DNA of 14,599 bases from Betaproteobacteria bacterium (GCA_007280315.1 QYQC01000109.1:1-14599), one strand, 5' to 3'; positions 1-7,981 are shown, counted from the first letter of the stretch. Numbers and translations are program-made. The notes: generated by a model from the sequence alone, not told the origin.

Positions 1-1022
1 CAATAATGGGTGAGATTCGGCTCCACCAGCCGCTGCAGTGTGATGCCCTGCTTCGCCAGGTTCGGCGCCAGTTTGCCGCCCGGCGCCGCGATGTTGGCGT
101 ACTCATTCGGAAAGCGTTCGATGTAGTCGTGCTCGCGATTCAGAAACGCGAGCCAGCGCGGCTGCGTCTCTTCGATGATACCGATCTCGATGCGGCCCAC
201 CAGCGGCAGGCGCTTGCCCTTGAGGTGCGCAGCAATTTTCTGGTCGAGTGGATCGGCGCCGGGCGTCGCGGTAAGGTATTCCTCGCGGTAATCCGGATTT
301 GCAACGAGCACAATTTTCGAGGAGCGTTTCCATTCCTTGACCATGTAGGGGCCGGTGCCTACCGGATGCGAACCGACGTCATCGCCATACATTTGCACTA
401 CTTCGCGCGCAAACGCTGCGGTTGTCGGCATCGCCATGATATAGAGCAGGTTGTAATCCGGCGCCTTGAGGCGAATCTGCAGCGAGTAGCGATCGAGCAC
501 CTTGATACCCTCGATCGGCGCGTCGTAGTCGAACCGCCCAGCGGCCTTGGCGCGGTTGTAGGCGTCCTTCCCGCCGATCAGACTGTCCTCGAGCAGGAAC
601 ATCCACGGCGATCTGAGCTTGGGATCGAACAGGCGCTTGAGGCTGAACTCGTAGTCCGCGGCGACGAGTTCCCGCTTACCGCCCTTGAACGCCGCGTGCG
701 GCGTGAAATGAATGCCCGGCTTGATGTGAAAAACATAGGTCGCGCCGTTGTCGCGCACTTCGGGCATCGCGGCCAGGGTATTCGGTACGAGCTTCACCGG
801 CCGGGCAAGATAATCGTAGGTCAGCATCGGTTCCAGCACGTCCTCGATCAACGTGTTCGAATAGCGGTCTGACGCTGCCACCGGATCGAAGCTGGTTTCG
901 GCGACCGGGAACGCATAGCGGATTACCTTGTTCGGGTCCGCGGCCGCGGCGCCGTTCGCCGCTGCCAGCACGGCCAACGCCGCCAACGCTATTGCCACGC
1001 AGGCGAGAATGCTTCGTTTCAA
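1..1022 (-). CDS. Family 5 ABC substrate-binding protein, C-terminally truncated by window edge
   Basis: Periplasmic peptide-type solute-binding protein (SBP_bac_5, OppA/DppA-like) that would deliver ligand to an ABC importer. 340 codons are visible and the 3' end lies beyond base 1. The N-terminus (MKRSILACVAIALAALAVLA, then an alanine-rich stretch ending AAAAD) is a typical Sec signal peptide with no lipobox. Family features follow: SFDPV, MLTYDYLARP, ELVAADYEFSLKRL, HPVGTGPY and the EWKRSSKIVL segment. I chose the TTG at 1022-1020 because GGAGA lies 6 nt upstream and the signal peptide begins there; no in-frame ATG precedes it. It lies 47 bp after the stop of a tandem paralogue that is more than half identical by eye, so the pair looks like a duplication in one operon. 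The ligand is not determined; peptide is inferred from family and from the peptidase upstream. Confidence 0.88.
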   Translation of the reverse strand, partial: MKRSILACVAIALAALAVLAAANGAAAADPNKVIRYAFPVAETSFDPVAASDRYSNTLIEDVLEPMLTYDYLARPVKLVPNTLAAMPEVRDNGATYVFHIKPGIHFTPHAAFKGGKRELVAADYEFSLKRLFDPKLRSPWMFLLEDSLIGGKDAYNRAKAAGRFDYDAPIEGIKVLDRYSLQIRLKAPDYNLLYIMAMPTTAAFAREVVQMYGDDVGSHPVGTGPYMVKEWKRSSKIVLVANPDYREEYLTATPGADPLDQKIAAHLKGKRLPLVGRIEIGIIEETQPRWLAFLNREHDYIERFPNEYANIAAPGGKLAPNLAKQGITLQRLVEPNLTHY

Positions 1023-1028
1023 ACCCTG

Positions 1029-1033
1029 TCTCC
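1029..1033 (-). promoter_or_regulatory. Ribosome binding site supporting a TTG start
   Basis: GGAGA read on the minus strand, 6 nt before TTG (1022-1020). It is the only good Shine-Dalgarno match in the 47 bp gap and fixes the start of the second binding protein just before its signal peptide. Confidence 0.65.
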
Positions 1034-1069
1034 AGTTCGGTTTTGCACTTCGGCCGGTCTGCCTCCGCG

Positions 1070-2869
1070 TCATCGCAATGCCGCTTCGCGCTGCGCCACA
1101 TCGACATCGAGATAGCGCCAGGCAGTCATGACAAACGGGTGCTTCTTGTAGCCTGCCACCCACGGATGCAGCAAGTGGTTCTGCAATCGATGCACGGCCA
1201 GTCGCCACGGACCGTAGACCAGCACCAGATTGGACATTTGTCGATAGAGCAAGTTGCGTTCCGCGGAATCCGGCATGGCGGCCGTCTGTTCGTACATTTT
1301 GTTGAATTGTGCCAGATTGAAGCGCGAATAGTTCGCCTGCCCCGCATTCGGACCGTACAACAGCTGGAAGAAATTCTCGGCATCCGGGTAGTCCGCCTGC
1401 CAGCCGTCGGTGCGCATCTGCAGCTTTCCCTGTTTGCCCAGCTTTCTCAGCTCAGGCACCTTTTCCTTTTTCAGCGTCATGCGGATGCCGATTTCCTCGA
1501 GCGAGCGCTGGATCAGTTCGTCCATCCGCCGCGACGCCAGCGTCGGAGGGCTCGCATACTCGATGACCAGCGGCCTGCCGTCCGGCAGCTCGCGGTAGCC
1601 GTCACCGTCGCGATCCAGGTAGCCGAACAGGTCGAGCAAGGCCTTGGATCGCGCCGGATTGTATTCGCCGAAAGGATTGCGAAAATTCGCGTCGTAACCC
1701 GCGATCCCCGGCGGGATCACCGATTGCGCCTGCACCGCCTGATTGTTGCGCACGATGGCGATGTCAGCCTGCGTGTTGATCGACAGCGCTATTGCGCGGC
1801 GCAATGCGATCTTTTCCGGCGTGTAGCCGCCCACCACCGGGTCTTCCATGTTGAAAAAAGTAAACCAGACGTCGGGTTTTGCCTCCCGGAAAAGGCGTAT
1901 GCCCTGCGTCGCCAGATTCGGCGCGATCCTGCCGTTGGGCGCGGCGACGTTGGCGAACTCCTCCGGCAGAATCTCGATGACGTCGATCTCGCGGTTGAGG
2001 AACGCCAGCCAGCGCGGCTGGCCCTCCTCGATCACGTTTACCTCGATACGATCATTGAGCGGGATGCGCCGCCCGTCCAGAGCCTTCATCACCGCCGCAT
2101 CCCAGGGCGTATCTTCGGGTTCGGCGTCAAAGCGCACCTCTCGGTAGCCGGGGTTGGCTTCGAGCACGACGCGGCTCGAACGTATCCATTCCCTGAGCAG
2201 GTAGGGCCCGGTGCCGACCGGATGTGCGCCGACGTCGCTGCCATAGCGTTCCACCACCTCGCGCGCCAGGGCGCCGGTCGCGGCCGTTGCCAGAATGTAG
2301 GGCAGCTTGAAATCAGGCGCGGCAAGGCGAATGCGCAGGGTATAGCGGTCGATCGCCTGCAGCCCCGCCATCGGTGCATCGTAGTCGAATCTTCCGCTTG
2401 CGCTGGCCGCTGCGACAATCGGCTCCGCGCCGACAATTTTACCCGCGAGCAGGAATTGCCACGGCGATCTGAGCTTCGGGTCGAGCAGACGTTTCAGGCT
2501 GAACGCGTAGTCCGCAGCAACGAGCTCGCGCCGCCTGCCGTTGAACGCCGCATCCGGCGCAAAGTAGATGCCCGGTTTGATGTTGAAGGTATATACCGAA
2601 CCGTCCGCGGATACTTCCGGTAGCGCGCTGAGCGTGTTCGGCACCAGCTTTGCCGGGCGCGCGAGGTAGTCATAGGTGAGCATGGAATCGAAAATGTTCT
2701 CGCAATACTGCAGCGAGGCTTCCTCCGATTCGCGCACCGGATCGAACGAGTTCTCGCCCTGCAGCGCCGCCAAACGCAGCACCTTCAGCGGCGCGGCGGC
2801 AACCGGGCCCGCGAACCCGGCGGCGCACAGACAAAGGCCCGCCAGCGCGATTGAAACACGCGGCGTCAT
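1070..2869 (-). CDS. Family 5 ABC substrate-binding protein (peptide type)
   Basis: Complete 599-residue periplasmic solute-binding protein of the OppA/DppA family, the capture component of an ABC importer. Residues 1-26 (MTPRVSIALAGLCLCAAGFA then GPVAAA) form a Sec signal peptide. The cysteines do not fit a lipobox, so it is probably soluble in the periplasm. Visible family segments include SFDPV, MLTYDYLARPAKLVPNTL, ELVAADYAFSLKRLLDP, HPVGTGPY, QPRWLAFLNRE and a C-terminal YPDAENFFQLLYGPN stretch. The open frame extends upstream to 3040, but that part is unrelated sequence overlapping the peptidase gene. The ATG at 2869 is preferred because it starts the signal peptide and overlaps the peptidase stop as ATGA. 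This implies translational coupling, and no strong Shine-Dalgarno is seen. The next gene downstream is its paralogue. Substrate specificity is inferred only. Confidence 0.92.
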   Translation of the reverse strand: MTPRVSIALAGLCLCAAGFAGPVAAAPLKVLRLAALQGENSFDPVRESEEASLQYCENIFDSMLTYDYLARPAKLVPNTLSALPEVSADGSVYTFNIKPGIYFAPDAAFNGRRRELVAADYAFSLKRLLDPKLRSPWQFLLAGKIVGAEPIVAAASASGRFDYDAPMAGLQAIDRYTLRIRLAAPDFKLPYILATAATGALAREVVERYGSDVGAHPVGTGPYLLREWIRSSRVVLEANPGYREVRFDAEPEDTPWDAAVMKALDGRRIPLNDRIEVNVIEEGQPRWLAFLNREIDVIEILPEEFANVAAPNGRIAPNLATQGIRLFREAKPDVWFTFFNMEDPVVGGYTPEKIALRRAIALSINTQADIAIVRNNQAVQAQSVIPPGIAGYDANFRNPFGEYNPARSKALLDLFGYLDRDGDGYRELPDGRPLVIEYASPPTLASRRMDELIQRSLEEIGIRMTLKKEKVPELRKLGKQGKLQMRTDGWQADYPDAENFFQLLYGPNAGQANYSRFNLAQFNKMYEQTAAMPDSAERNLLYRQMSNLVLVYGPWRLAVHRLQNHLLHPWVAGYKKHPFVMTAWRYLDVDVAQREAALR

Positions 2870-5019
2870 TGCATGCCGAGCTGGGCGAACAGAAACGCGA
2901 ACACGTCCGCGTCCTCGTCGATCACCGATGCCAGCGAGGTGCCGATGCCGTGCCCGGCGTCGGACGCCACCCGCAGCAGGACCGGCCGGCCACCGGGATT
3001 GGCTGTCTGCAGGCGCGCGGTCATCTTGTAGGACATCCACGGTTCGACGCGGCCATCGTGCTCGCCCGTCGTCAGCAATAGCGCCGGATAGGCGACGCCG
3101 TCACGCACATGATGCAGCGGCGAATAGGCGTGCAGCGCCTTGAACTGTCGCTCGTCCTTGACCGTCCCGAATTCGGTGACGTTGAACGCGCCGTTGGGGG
3201 TGAGTTCGACACGCAGCATGTCGTAAATGCCGACCTGGCTGACCACGGCACGAAACAGCTCGGGCCGCTGCACCATGGCCGCGCCCATCAAAAGGCCACC
3301 GTTGCTCCCGCCCAGAATCGCCAGTCGGTCGCGCGCGCTGTAGCCGCGCTCGACCAGCAATTGTGCGCTGGCGATGAAGTCATCGAATACATTCTGTTTC
3401 CTGGTCAGATTGCCGGCATGGTGCCACTCCTGGCCGTATTCGCCGCCGCCGCGCAGGTTGGCTATCGCGAACGCACCGCCGTGACGCAGCCAGAACGCGG
3501 CATAGCGCATGAAATACGGCCGCAGCGAAATGCCATAGCCGCCATAGCCGGTGAGCAGCACTGGCTGCGAGCCGTCGCGCTTGCTCCCCTTGCGGAAGAG
3601 GATGTTGACCGGGACCTTGGTCCCGTCCCTGGACACGGCGAACTCGCGCAACACCTCGACGTCAGGCATAGCACCATTGACTGCGTAGATCGGCGCGTCC
3701 GACAGCCGCGTCTTCACCGGTTTCGCATTGCGCTGCGCCGGATCGTAGGCGTACCACGCGAACGCGCGTATGAAGCTCTGGCTGCCGAACAGGATTGCAT
3801 CGCCGGCCAGGCGCGAACCCGCGTTGATGTTTGCAACCGGCTCGGCGCCGAGCGTTCCCATTGGCCTGCCGTCGAGCGCGAACACGCGCAGTTCGGACGG
3901 GCCCCCGGCGAGATAATTGACATACAGGCGGCTCTTCGTCGGAACCACACTTTCGATCACCGCGTCCGATTCGGACACAACCACGGCCGCCGCGGGCAGA
4001 CCGGCTCCGGGGGCATCGAGTTTCAGTGCGACAATTCGGCCGCGCGGCGAGTCTTTCAATCCAAGCGCATAAAGACGCCCGTCGCGTCCAAATTTGGCGT
4101 TGCGAAATCCGTCCGTGTAATCGGCGATGCGCAGCCAGTTAGCATCGTTCCCACGGAGAAAGTAAGCGTGCTCGCCGCCGTCGCCGTTCGCGACATCGGC
4201 CAGCAGGTAGTTCCCGTCCTCGCTCGAAGACAGCTTGATTTCCGCGATGCGCGGAAAATCCTTGCCCAGAACGTATTCGTCCTGCATCACCGGCTTACCG
4301 AGCCGGTGAAAATACACCTGCATGTAGAAATTGGCGTCTTCCTGCGGCCGCTCGTCGCCCTGCGGATAACGTGTGTAGTAAAGGCCGCTGCCGTCTGCAT
4401 TCCAGGCAACGCTGCCGCCGCCGGTCGGATACTGTACGCGCTGCACCACGTCAGGCAGCGATTTGCCGCTCGCCGTGTCGTAAATGTAGAGCGTACCGTC
4501 TTCGCTGCCGTTCTTCGACAGCGATACCGCCACGCGCTTGCCATCGCGCGACGGCTCGAACCAGTCGATTGCCGTCTTGCCGCTCGGGTCGAGTACGTTG
4601 GCATCGAGCACCATGCGCTCGGATTTTAGGCTGGCGTGACCGTCAAGCACGACGATCATCGCCTGGTTTTTCGGTGGCTGGCGCTTGAGCGCAAACAGTT
4701 TTCCGCCGGCGAACACGAAACTGCGCCGTGTCACACGACCGCCGCCTAACATTCCCTCCAGTTCCTTCTTGATCGCCGCACGTTGCGGCAACGCGTCGAT
4801 CACGCCGCGCATGAGCGCATTCTGCGCGGCAATCCAGGCTTTGACCTCGGGGCTGTCAGACTGCTCCAGCCAGCGGTAATCCTCGCTTACTACCGTGCCG
4901 AAATAGGTGTCGCTGACCGATTTCCTGGGGGTCGCCGGATATTCGAGCGATGCGGCGCAAACTGAGCCGCTGCAAACTGCAGCAGCCAAAAGCGTGACGA
5001 CCGTGTTCAATCTAATCAT
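2866..5019 (-). CDS. Exported prolyl oligopeptidase (S9A family serine peptidase)
   Basis: Serine peptidase that cleaves short peptides, by family after proline. 717 residues, close to bacterial prolyl endopeptidases. Residues 1-23 (MIRLNTVVTLLAAAVCSGSV then CAA) look like a Sec signal peptide, so the enzyme is probably periplasmic. Next come the N-terminal P-K-x-V-x-D-x-Y-F-G-x-x-V-x-D-x-Y-R-W-L-E signature (33-52) and a beta-propeller-like middle. The C-terminal alpha/beta hydrolase domain holds GYGGYGISL, RGGGEYG and the nucleophile motif GGSNGG. The triad reads as Ser572, Asp655 (GEHDGRVEPW) and His690 (AGHG). ATG 5019 has GGAGAG a few bases upstream. It is the first gene of an operon with two peptide-type binding proteins, fitting peptide uptake and breakdown. 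It diverges from fabI across a 175 bp gap. Proline specificity is from family knowledge, not tested. Confidence 0.93.
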   Translation of the reverse strand: MIRLNTVVTLLAAAVCSGSVCAASLEYPATPRKSVSDTYFGTVVSEDYRWLEQSDSPEVKAWIAAQNALMRGVIDALPQRAAIKKELEGMLGGGRVTRRSFVFAGGKLFALKRQPPKNQAMIVVLDGHASLKSERMVLDANVLDPSGKTAIDWFEPSRDGKRVAVSLSKNGSEDGTLYIYDTASGKSLPDVVQRVQYPTGGGSVAWNADGSGLYYTRYPQGDERPQEDANFYMQVYFHRLGKPVMQDEYVLGKDFPRIAEIKLSSSEDGNYLLADVANGDGGEHAYFLRGNDANWLRIADYTDGFRNAKFGRDGRLYALGLKDSPRGRIVALKLDAPGAGLPAAAVVVSESDAVIESVVPTKSRLYVNYLAGGPSELRVFALDGRPMGTLGAEPVANINAGSRLAGDAILFGSQSFIRAFAWYAYDPAQRNAKPVKTRLSDAPIYAVNGAMPDVEVLREFAVSRDGTKVPVNILFRKGSKRDGSQPVLLTGYGGYGISLRPYFMRYAAFWLRHGGAFAIANLRGGGEYGQEWHHAGNLTRKQNVFDDFIASAQLLVERGYSARDRLAILGGSNGGLLMGAAMVQRPELFRAVVSQVGIYDMLRVELTPNGAFNVTEFGTVKDERQFKALHAYSPLHHVRDGVAYPALLLTTGEHDGRVEPWMSYKMTARLQTANPGGRPVLLRVASDAGHGIGTSLASVIDEDADVFAFLFAQLGMQ

Positions 5020-5038
5020 TGACTCTCCGCATTCGACC

Positions 5039-5063
5039 GGGGCGGGCGCGACGCGTCCGCCCC
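5039..5063. repeat. Near-perfect 25 bp inverted repeat in the divergent fabI/peptidase gap
   Basis: Arms 5039-5049 and 5053-5063 pair over 11 positions (10 Watson-Crick and one G-T) around a 3-nt centre. The outer 7 bp are GGGGCGG/CCGCCCC. In the peptidase transcript it would form a very stable hairpin about 20 nt before the ATG, leaving the GGAGAG ribosome site just outside. No T-run follows on either strand, so it is not an ordinary terminator. It could be an operator or a 5' mRNA stabilising or attenuating structure; the sequence does not decide. Confidence 0.6.
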
Positions 5064-5161
5064 TTCTGGCCGGCTATGGTAGCCCATCCGGCGAAATCGC
5101 ATGCACGCCCGATTCGACTGATCGGCACATCTGCCATACCCGCATTCGTAATCACCCCCGG

Positions 5162-5167
5162 TATAAT
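5162..5167 (+). promoter_or_regulatory. Probable -10 element of the fabI promoter
   Basis: A perfect TATAAT lies 27 bp before the fabI ATG, giving a predicted start near 5174 and a leader of about 20 nt with GGAG five bases before the ATG. No good -35 hexamer is found at 16-18 bp upstream (the sequence there is CCCGCA-like) and no TG extension is present, so an activator may be needed or the match may be weak in practice. Confidence 0.5.
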
Positions 5168-5194
5168 CCACCCTTTCCGCATCCCGGAGTCACC

Positions 5195-5986
5195 ATGGGT
5201 TTTCTGACAGGAAAGCGCATTCTCATCACTGGCTTGCTCAGCAACCGCTCGATCGCCTATGGCGTCGCCAAGGCGTGTCATCGTGAAGGCGCCGAACTTG
5301 CCTTTACCTATCAGAACGAACGCTTCCAGGACCGCGTTACGAACATGGCCGCCGACTTCGACAGCCGCCTGGTATTTGCCTGTGATGTGGCAAATGACGA
5401 GGAGATCGCAAAGTTGTTCGCAGAACTCGGCAAGCACTGGGACGGACTCGAAGGCCTGGTTCATTCCATCGCCTATGCGCCGCGCGAAGCGATCGACGGC
5501 GATTTTCTGGAAGGCATGTCGCGCGAGGCGTTCCGCATCGCGCATGACGTGTCGAGTTACAGCTTCGCCGCGCTGGCGAAGGCGGCACTGCCGATGATGC
5601 TGGAGCGGCGCGCTGCGCTGCTCACACTGACCTATCTCGGTGCGGTGCGTACCATGCCGAATTACAACGTAATGGGACTGGCCAAGGCGAGTCTCGAAGC
5701 CGCGGTGCGCTACATGGCTGCGAGCCTGGGTCCGAAGGGGATACGGGTGAACGCCGTTTCAGCGGGGCCGATCAAGACCCTGGCCGCCTCCGGCATCGCC
5801 AATTTCGGCAAGCTGCTCGCCTACAATGCGCGGCATGCGCCGCTGCGGCGCAATGTCACCATAGACGAAGTGGGGAATGCGGCTGCGTTCCTGTGCAGCG
5901 ATCTCGCCAGCGGCATCACCGGTGAGGTGACCTATGTCGATGGCGGCTTCAACACTACGGCACTGGGTACGACGGAAATCGCATAA
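5195..5986 (+). CDS. fabI: Enoyl-[acyl-carrier-protein] reductase (NADH), FabI
   Basis: Catalyses the last reduction of each fatty-acid elongation cycle, trans-2-enoyl-ACP to acyl-ACP with NADH, in the cytoplasm as a tetramer. 263 residues against 262 in E. coli, colinear with it. The N-terminus is MGFLTGKRILITG, with the divergent dinucleotide-binding glycine region at 13-24. The active-site residues Tyr147, Tyr157 and Lys164 (Y-x6-K in NYNVMGLAKASLE) match E. coli Tyr146, Tyr156 and Lys163. The end motif is VDGGFNTT. Start at ATG 5195 has GGAG 5 bp upstream; the open frame continues upstream but is non-homologous. Position 93 is Ala (HSIAYAP) where E. coli has Gly93, a residue whose replacement affects triclosan and diazaborine binding in E. 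coli. Staphylococcal FabI also carries Ala there and is sensitive, so resistance should not be assumed. It is monocistronic here. Confidence 0.97.
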   Translation: MGFLTGKRILITGLLSNRSIAYGVAKACHREGAELAFTYQNERFQDRVTNMAADFDSRLVFACDVANDEEIAKLFAELGKHWDGLEGLVHSIAYAPREAIDGDFLEGMSREAFRIAHDVSSYSFAALAKAALPMMLERRAALLTLTYLGAVRTMPNYNVMGLAKASLEAAVRYMAASLGPKGIRVNAVSAGPIKTLAASGIANFGKLLAYNARHAPLRRNVTIDEVGNAAAFLCSDLASGITGEVTYVDGGFNTTALGTTEIA

Positions 5987-5994
5987 CGCCCGCT

Positions 5995-6013
5995 GGCGCG
6001 CTTGCGGCGCGCC
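5995..6013. terminator. GC-rich hairpin between convergent fabI and ppiD
   Basis: Perfect 7 bp stem GGCGCGC/GCGCGCC (5995-6001 and 6007-6013) with a 5-nt loop, inside the 30 bp between the stop codons of fabI and ppiD. Neither side has a T-run, so a bidirectional transcription barrier or 3'-end protecting hairpin is inferred from position rather than from a full intrinsic terminator. Confidence 0.4.
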
Positions 6014-6016
6014 GCC

Positions 6017-7924
6017 CTAGCCGCCTTTCTTCTCCAGATTTGCCTTGTTGATTTCTATTTTAGCCGAGCCTTTGAGACCGGCAATATAGGCGGCTGAATC
6101 TTCCTGCGCGGCCTGCCGCACCAGCTGCTCCTGCATTTCTTTCTCGCGCGCTGCATCGACCGTCGTCGTATCGGTTACGCGTGAAATCCGGTAAATACCG
6201 TAGCCGCGGTCACGCAATTCCACGCCCAGGTAGACCGGCAGCTTGCTGGTATCGGCGCGGAAAATAGCCTTCAGCGCGTCCGGATGCACTGTCGGTTTGC
6301 CCTGTCGGCTCAACATTTTGGCCGCGCTCCATTTCAATCCTGCATCCTTTCCCTGCTGCAGATCGGCATATTTGGCGGCGCCGGTCTTGATCGCCGACAC
6401 CATCGCCTGCTGCGCAACCAGCTTTTTCGCGATCTCCGCCTTGACCTCGTCCAGGGCTCTGGGCGCCGCGGGTTTATGTGCGATCACACGCGCCACCACC
6501 AGTGCATTGGGTCCTGCATCCATGACTTCGGTATTGCGCTTGTTCTTGATCGAATCGGGAGAAAACAACGCGTCCAGTATCTTCTGGCTATTGAGCGGTC
6601 CGGCAGCGGCACCGGCCGCAGCGTCAGCCTGGCGCGTAACCCATCCTGACTGCTGCAGCTTGAGTTTGAACTTGTCGGCGATCGGTTGCAGGGTATCCGG
6701 CTGCTCATAGGCGAGATTGCTGAAGGCTTCAGCGGCTTCGGCGAATTTCTTCCCCAGGCGTTGCTTCTTCAGATCCTTTTCGATTTCTGCGCGCATCGCC
6801 TGAAAATCCTGAGCCAACGGCGCTTTAATCAATATGTGACTTGCCTGACGCTGCTCCGGTGCGCCGTCCTTGGCCGCTTTGATCCCGGTCAGCTTGATAA
6901 TGTGGAATCCGAAACTGGATTCGACGATATCACTCAACTGCCCTTGTTTCAGCTTGAATACTGCGTCCTCGAACGGTTTGACCATCGAGCCGCGCGCGAA
7001 GTAACCGAGGTCACCGCCATTGTCCTTCGAGCCTGGGTCCTCGGAATTCAGCTTCGCCAGCTCCACAAATTTTTCCGGCGAGGCATGCAATTGCCCGAGC
7101 AGTTGTTCGGCTTTCTTTCTTGCCACGCTGCGCTCCTCGAATTTGGGGCGCACATTGCTGTCATACCAGCCGCGCAGATCGGCTTCGTTCACCGTCTCCA
7201 GCGCGGCGAGCGCGTCCGCATTGAGCACGGCATACTCGGCGCGCACTTGTTCCGGCAGCACGAATTCGCCCGGATGGCTGTCGTAGTAGGCCTTGACGGC
7301 GTCAGCGCCGAGCTTGACCTCGCCCTCGAACTGATCAAACGAAAGCACCGCCTCAGACACCTCGCGTTCCTGCCCTTGAATCGCGAGCATGCGCGCAACC
7401 TGCGTTTTTCCGACCAGACTCGACTCGACCAGTGCGCCATTGAGTTGCTGCAATTCGATGTCGCGGCGCATCCGCGCCTCGAATACCACGTCGTTCATGC
7501 CTTGCGCGCGCAACAAGGCGTCATAACGCGCCTTGGAAAACTGACCGTTCTCCTGGAATGCCGGCAGGCGGGCGATGATTTCGCGCAGTTGCGTATCGGT
7601 CACCACCAGGTTGCTGCGGATTGCGTGCACCGTGAGCAGGCGCTGCTGTATCAGTTGATCCAGAAGTTCGGCGCGCTGCTGCGGCGTATCCAGCAGCGCC
7701 GCGTCGAAATTGCGGCCAAGCAACCCACGCAAACGCTCCTGCTGCTCGCGCTGCGCCTGGGTGAATTCCTGCAACGTGATCGCCTGCCCGGCGACCTGTG
7801 CCATGTCCTGCACCGTGCCGGATCCGCGCCGATAGGAATCGATACCCCAGAACGCGAATGGAAGCACCAGCAGTGCCAGGATCAATTGAACCAGCATCTT
7901 GTGCTTGTGGACTAGATCGAACAT
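6017..7924 (-). CDS. ppiD: Membrane-anchored periplasmic chaperone/peptidyl-prolyl isomerase, PpiD-like
   Basis: Helps newly exported proteins fold at the inner-membrane exit of the Sec translocon. 635 residues (E. coli PpiD 623). A short cytoplasmic N-terminus and one membrane helix (about 10-28, MLVQLILALLVLPFAFWGI) are followed by a SurA_N-like chaperone region (about 40-190). The parvulin (PPIC) core at about 264-348 includes SEDPGS, NGGDLGYFARGSMVKPFEDAVF and FGFHIIKL. A long C-terminal periplasmic part completes it. Oddity: the first parvulin strand, usually written R-x-S-H-I-L-I, is missing just before the core. A matching RQASHILI occurs instead at 359-366, after the core. ATG 7924 has GAGAG 9 nt upstream. 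An intrinsic terminator ends only 18 bp before the start codon, so its promoter is unclear. It is last in the proteostasis cluster and convergent with fabI. Family assignment is firm; isomerase activity is uncertain. Confidence 0.92.
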   Translation of the reverse strand: MFDLVHKHKMLVQLILALLVLPFAFWGIDSYRRGSGTVQDMAQVAGQAITLQEFTQAQREQQERLRGLLGRNFDAALLDTPQQRAELLDQLIQQRLLTVHAIRSNLVVTDTQLREIIARLPAFQENGQFSKARYDALLRAQGMNDVVFEARMRRDIELQQLNGALVESSLVGKTQVARMLAIQGQEREVSEAVLSFDQFEGEVKLGADAVKAYYDSHPGEFVLPEQVRAEYAVLNADALAALETVNEADLRGWYDSNVRPKFEERSVARKKAEQLLGQLHASPEKFVELAKLNSEDPGSKDNGGDLGYFARGSMVKPFEDAVFKLKQGQLSDIVESSFGFHIIKLTGIKAAKDGAPEQRQASHILIKAPLAQDFQAMRAEIEKDLKKQRLGKKFAEAAEAFSNLAYEQPDTLQPIADKFKLKLQQSGWVTRQADAAAGAAAGPLNSQKILDALFSPDSIKNKRNTEVMDAGPNALVVARVIAHKPAAPRALDEVKAEIAKKLVAQQAMVSAIKTGAAKYADLQQGKDAGLKWSAAKMLSRQGKPTVHPDALKAIFRADTSKLPVYLGVELRDRGYGIYRISRVTDTTTVDAAREKEMQEQLVRQAAQEDSAAYIAGLKGSAKIEINKANLEKKGG

Positions 7925-7942
7925 GAAGTTAGGCTCTCAAGT

Positions 7943-7973
7943 AAAAAAGGCGAACCCCTGTCTGGGTTCGCCT
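7943..7973 (-). terminator. Intrinsic terminator after tRNA-Asp
   Basis: On the minus strand a perfect 10 bp stem AGGCGAACCC/GGGTTCGCCT (7964-7973 and 7948-7957) with a 6-nt loop is followed directly by six T (7948-7943). It lies 8 bp after the tRNA-Asp CCA end, so it should end the hupB-tRNA transcript. It also sits 18 bp upstream of the ppiD start codon, insulating ppiD from the genes before it. Confidence 0.9.
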
Positions 7974-7981
7974 CTTATTGT

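Noticed and set aside
2870..3040. Upstream extension of the first binding protein frame to 3040
   Set aside because: The added residues are Arg/Ala/Gly-rich, overlap the conserved end of the peptidase, and would bury the signal peptide. The ATG at 2869 fits better.
992..4629. Long plus-strand open frames (992-2623 and 3109-4629) opposite the binding protein and peptidase genes
   Set aside because: They lie wholly antisense to genes with clear family motifs and catalytic residues, and their translations are rich in Arg, His, Gln and Val with no recognisable domain. Such frames are expected in GC-rich DNA.
4907..5194. Upstream extension of the fabI frame to 4907
   Set aside because: FabI homology starts exactly at MGFLTGKR, with GGAG just before it; the extension overlaps the peptidase start and crosses the TATAAT.
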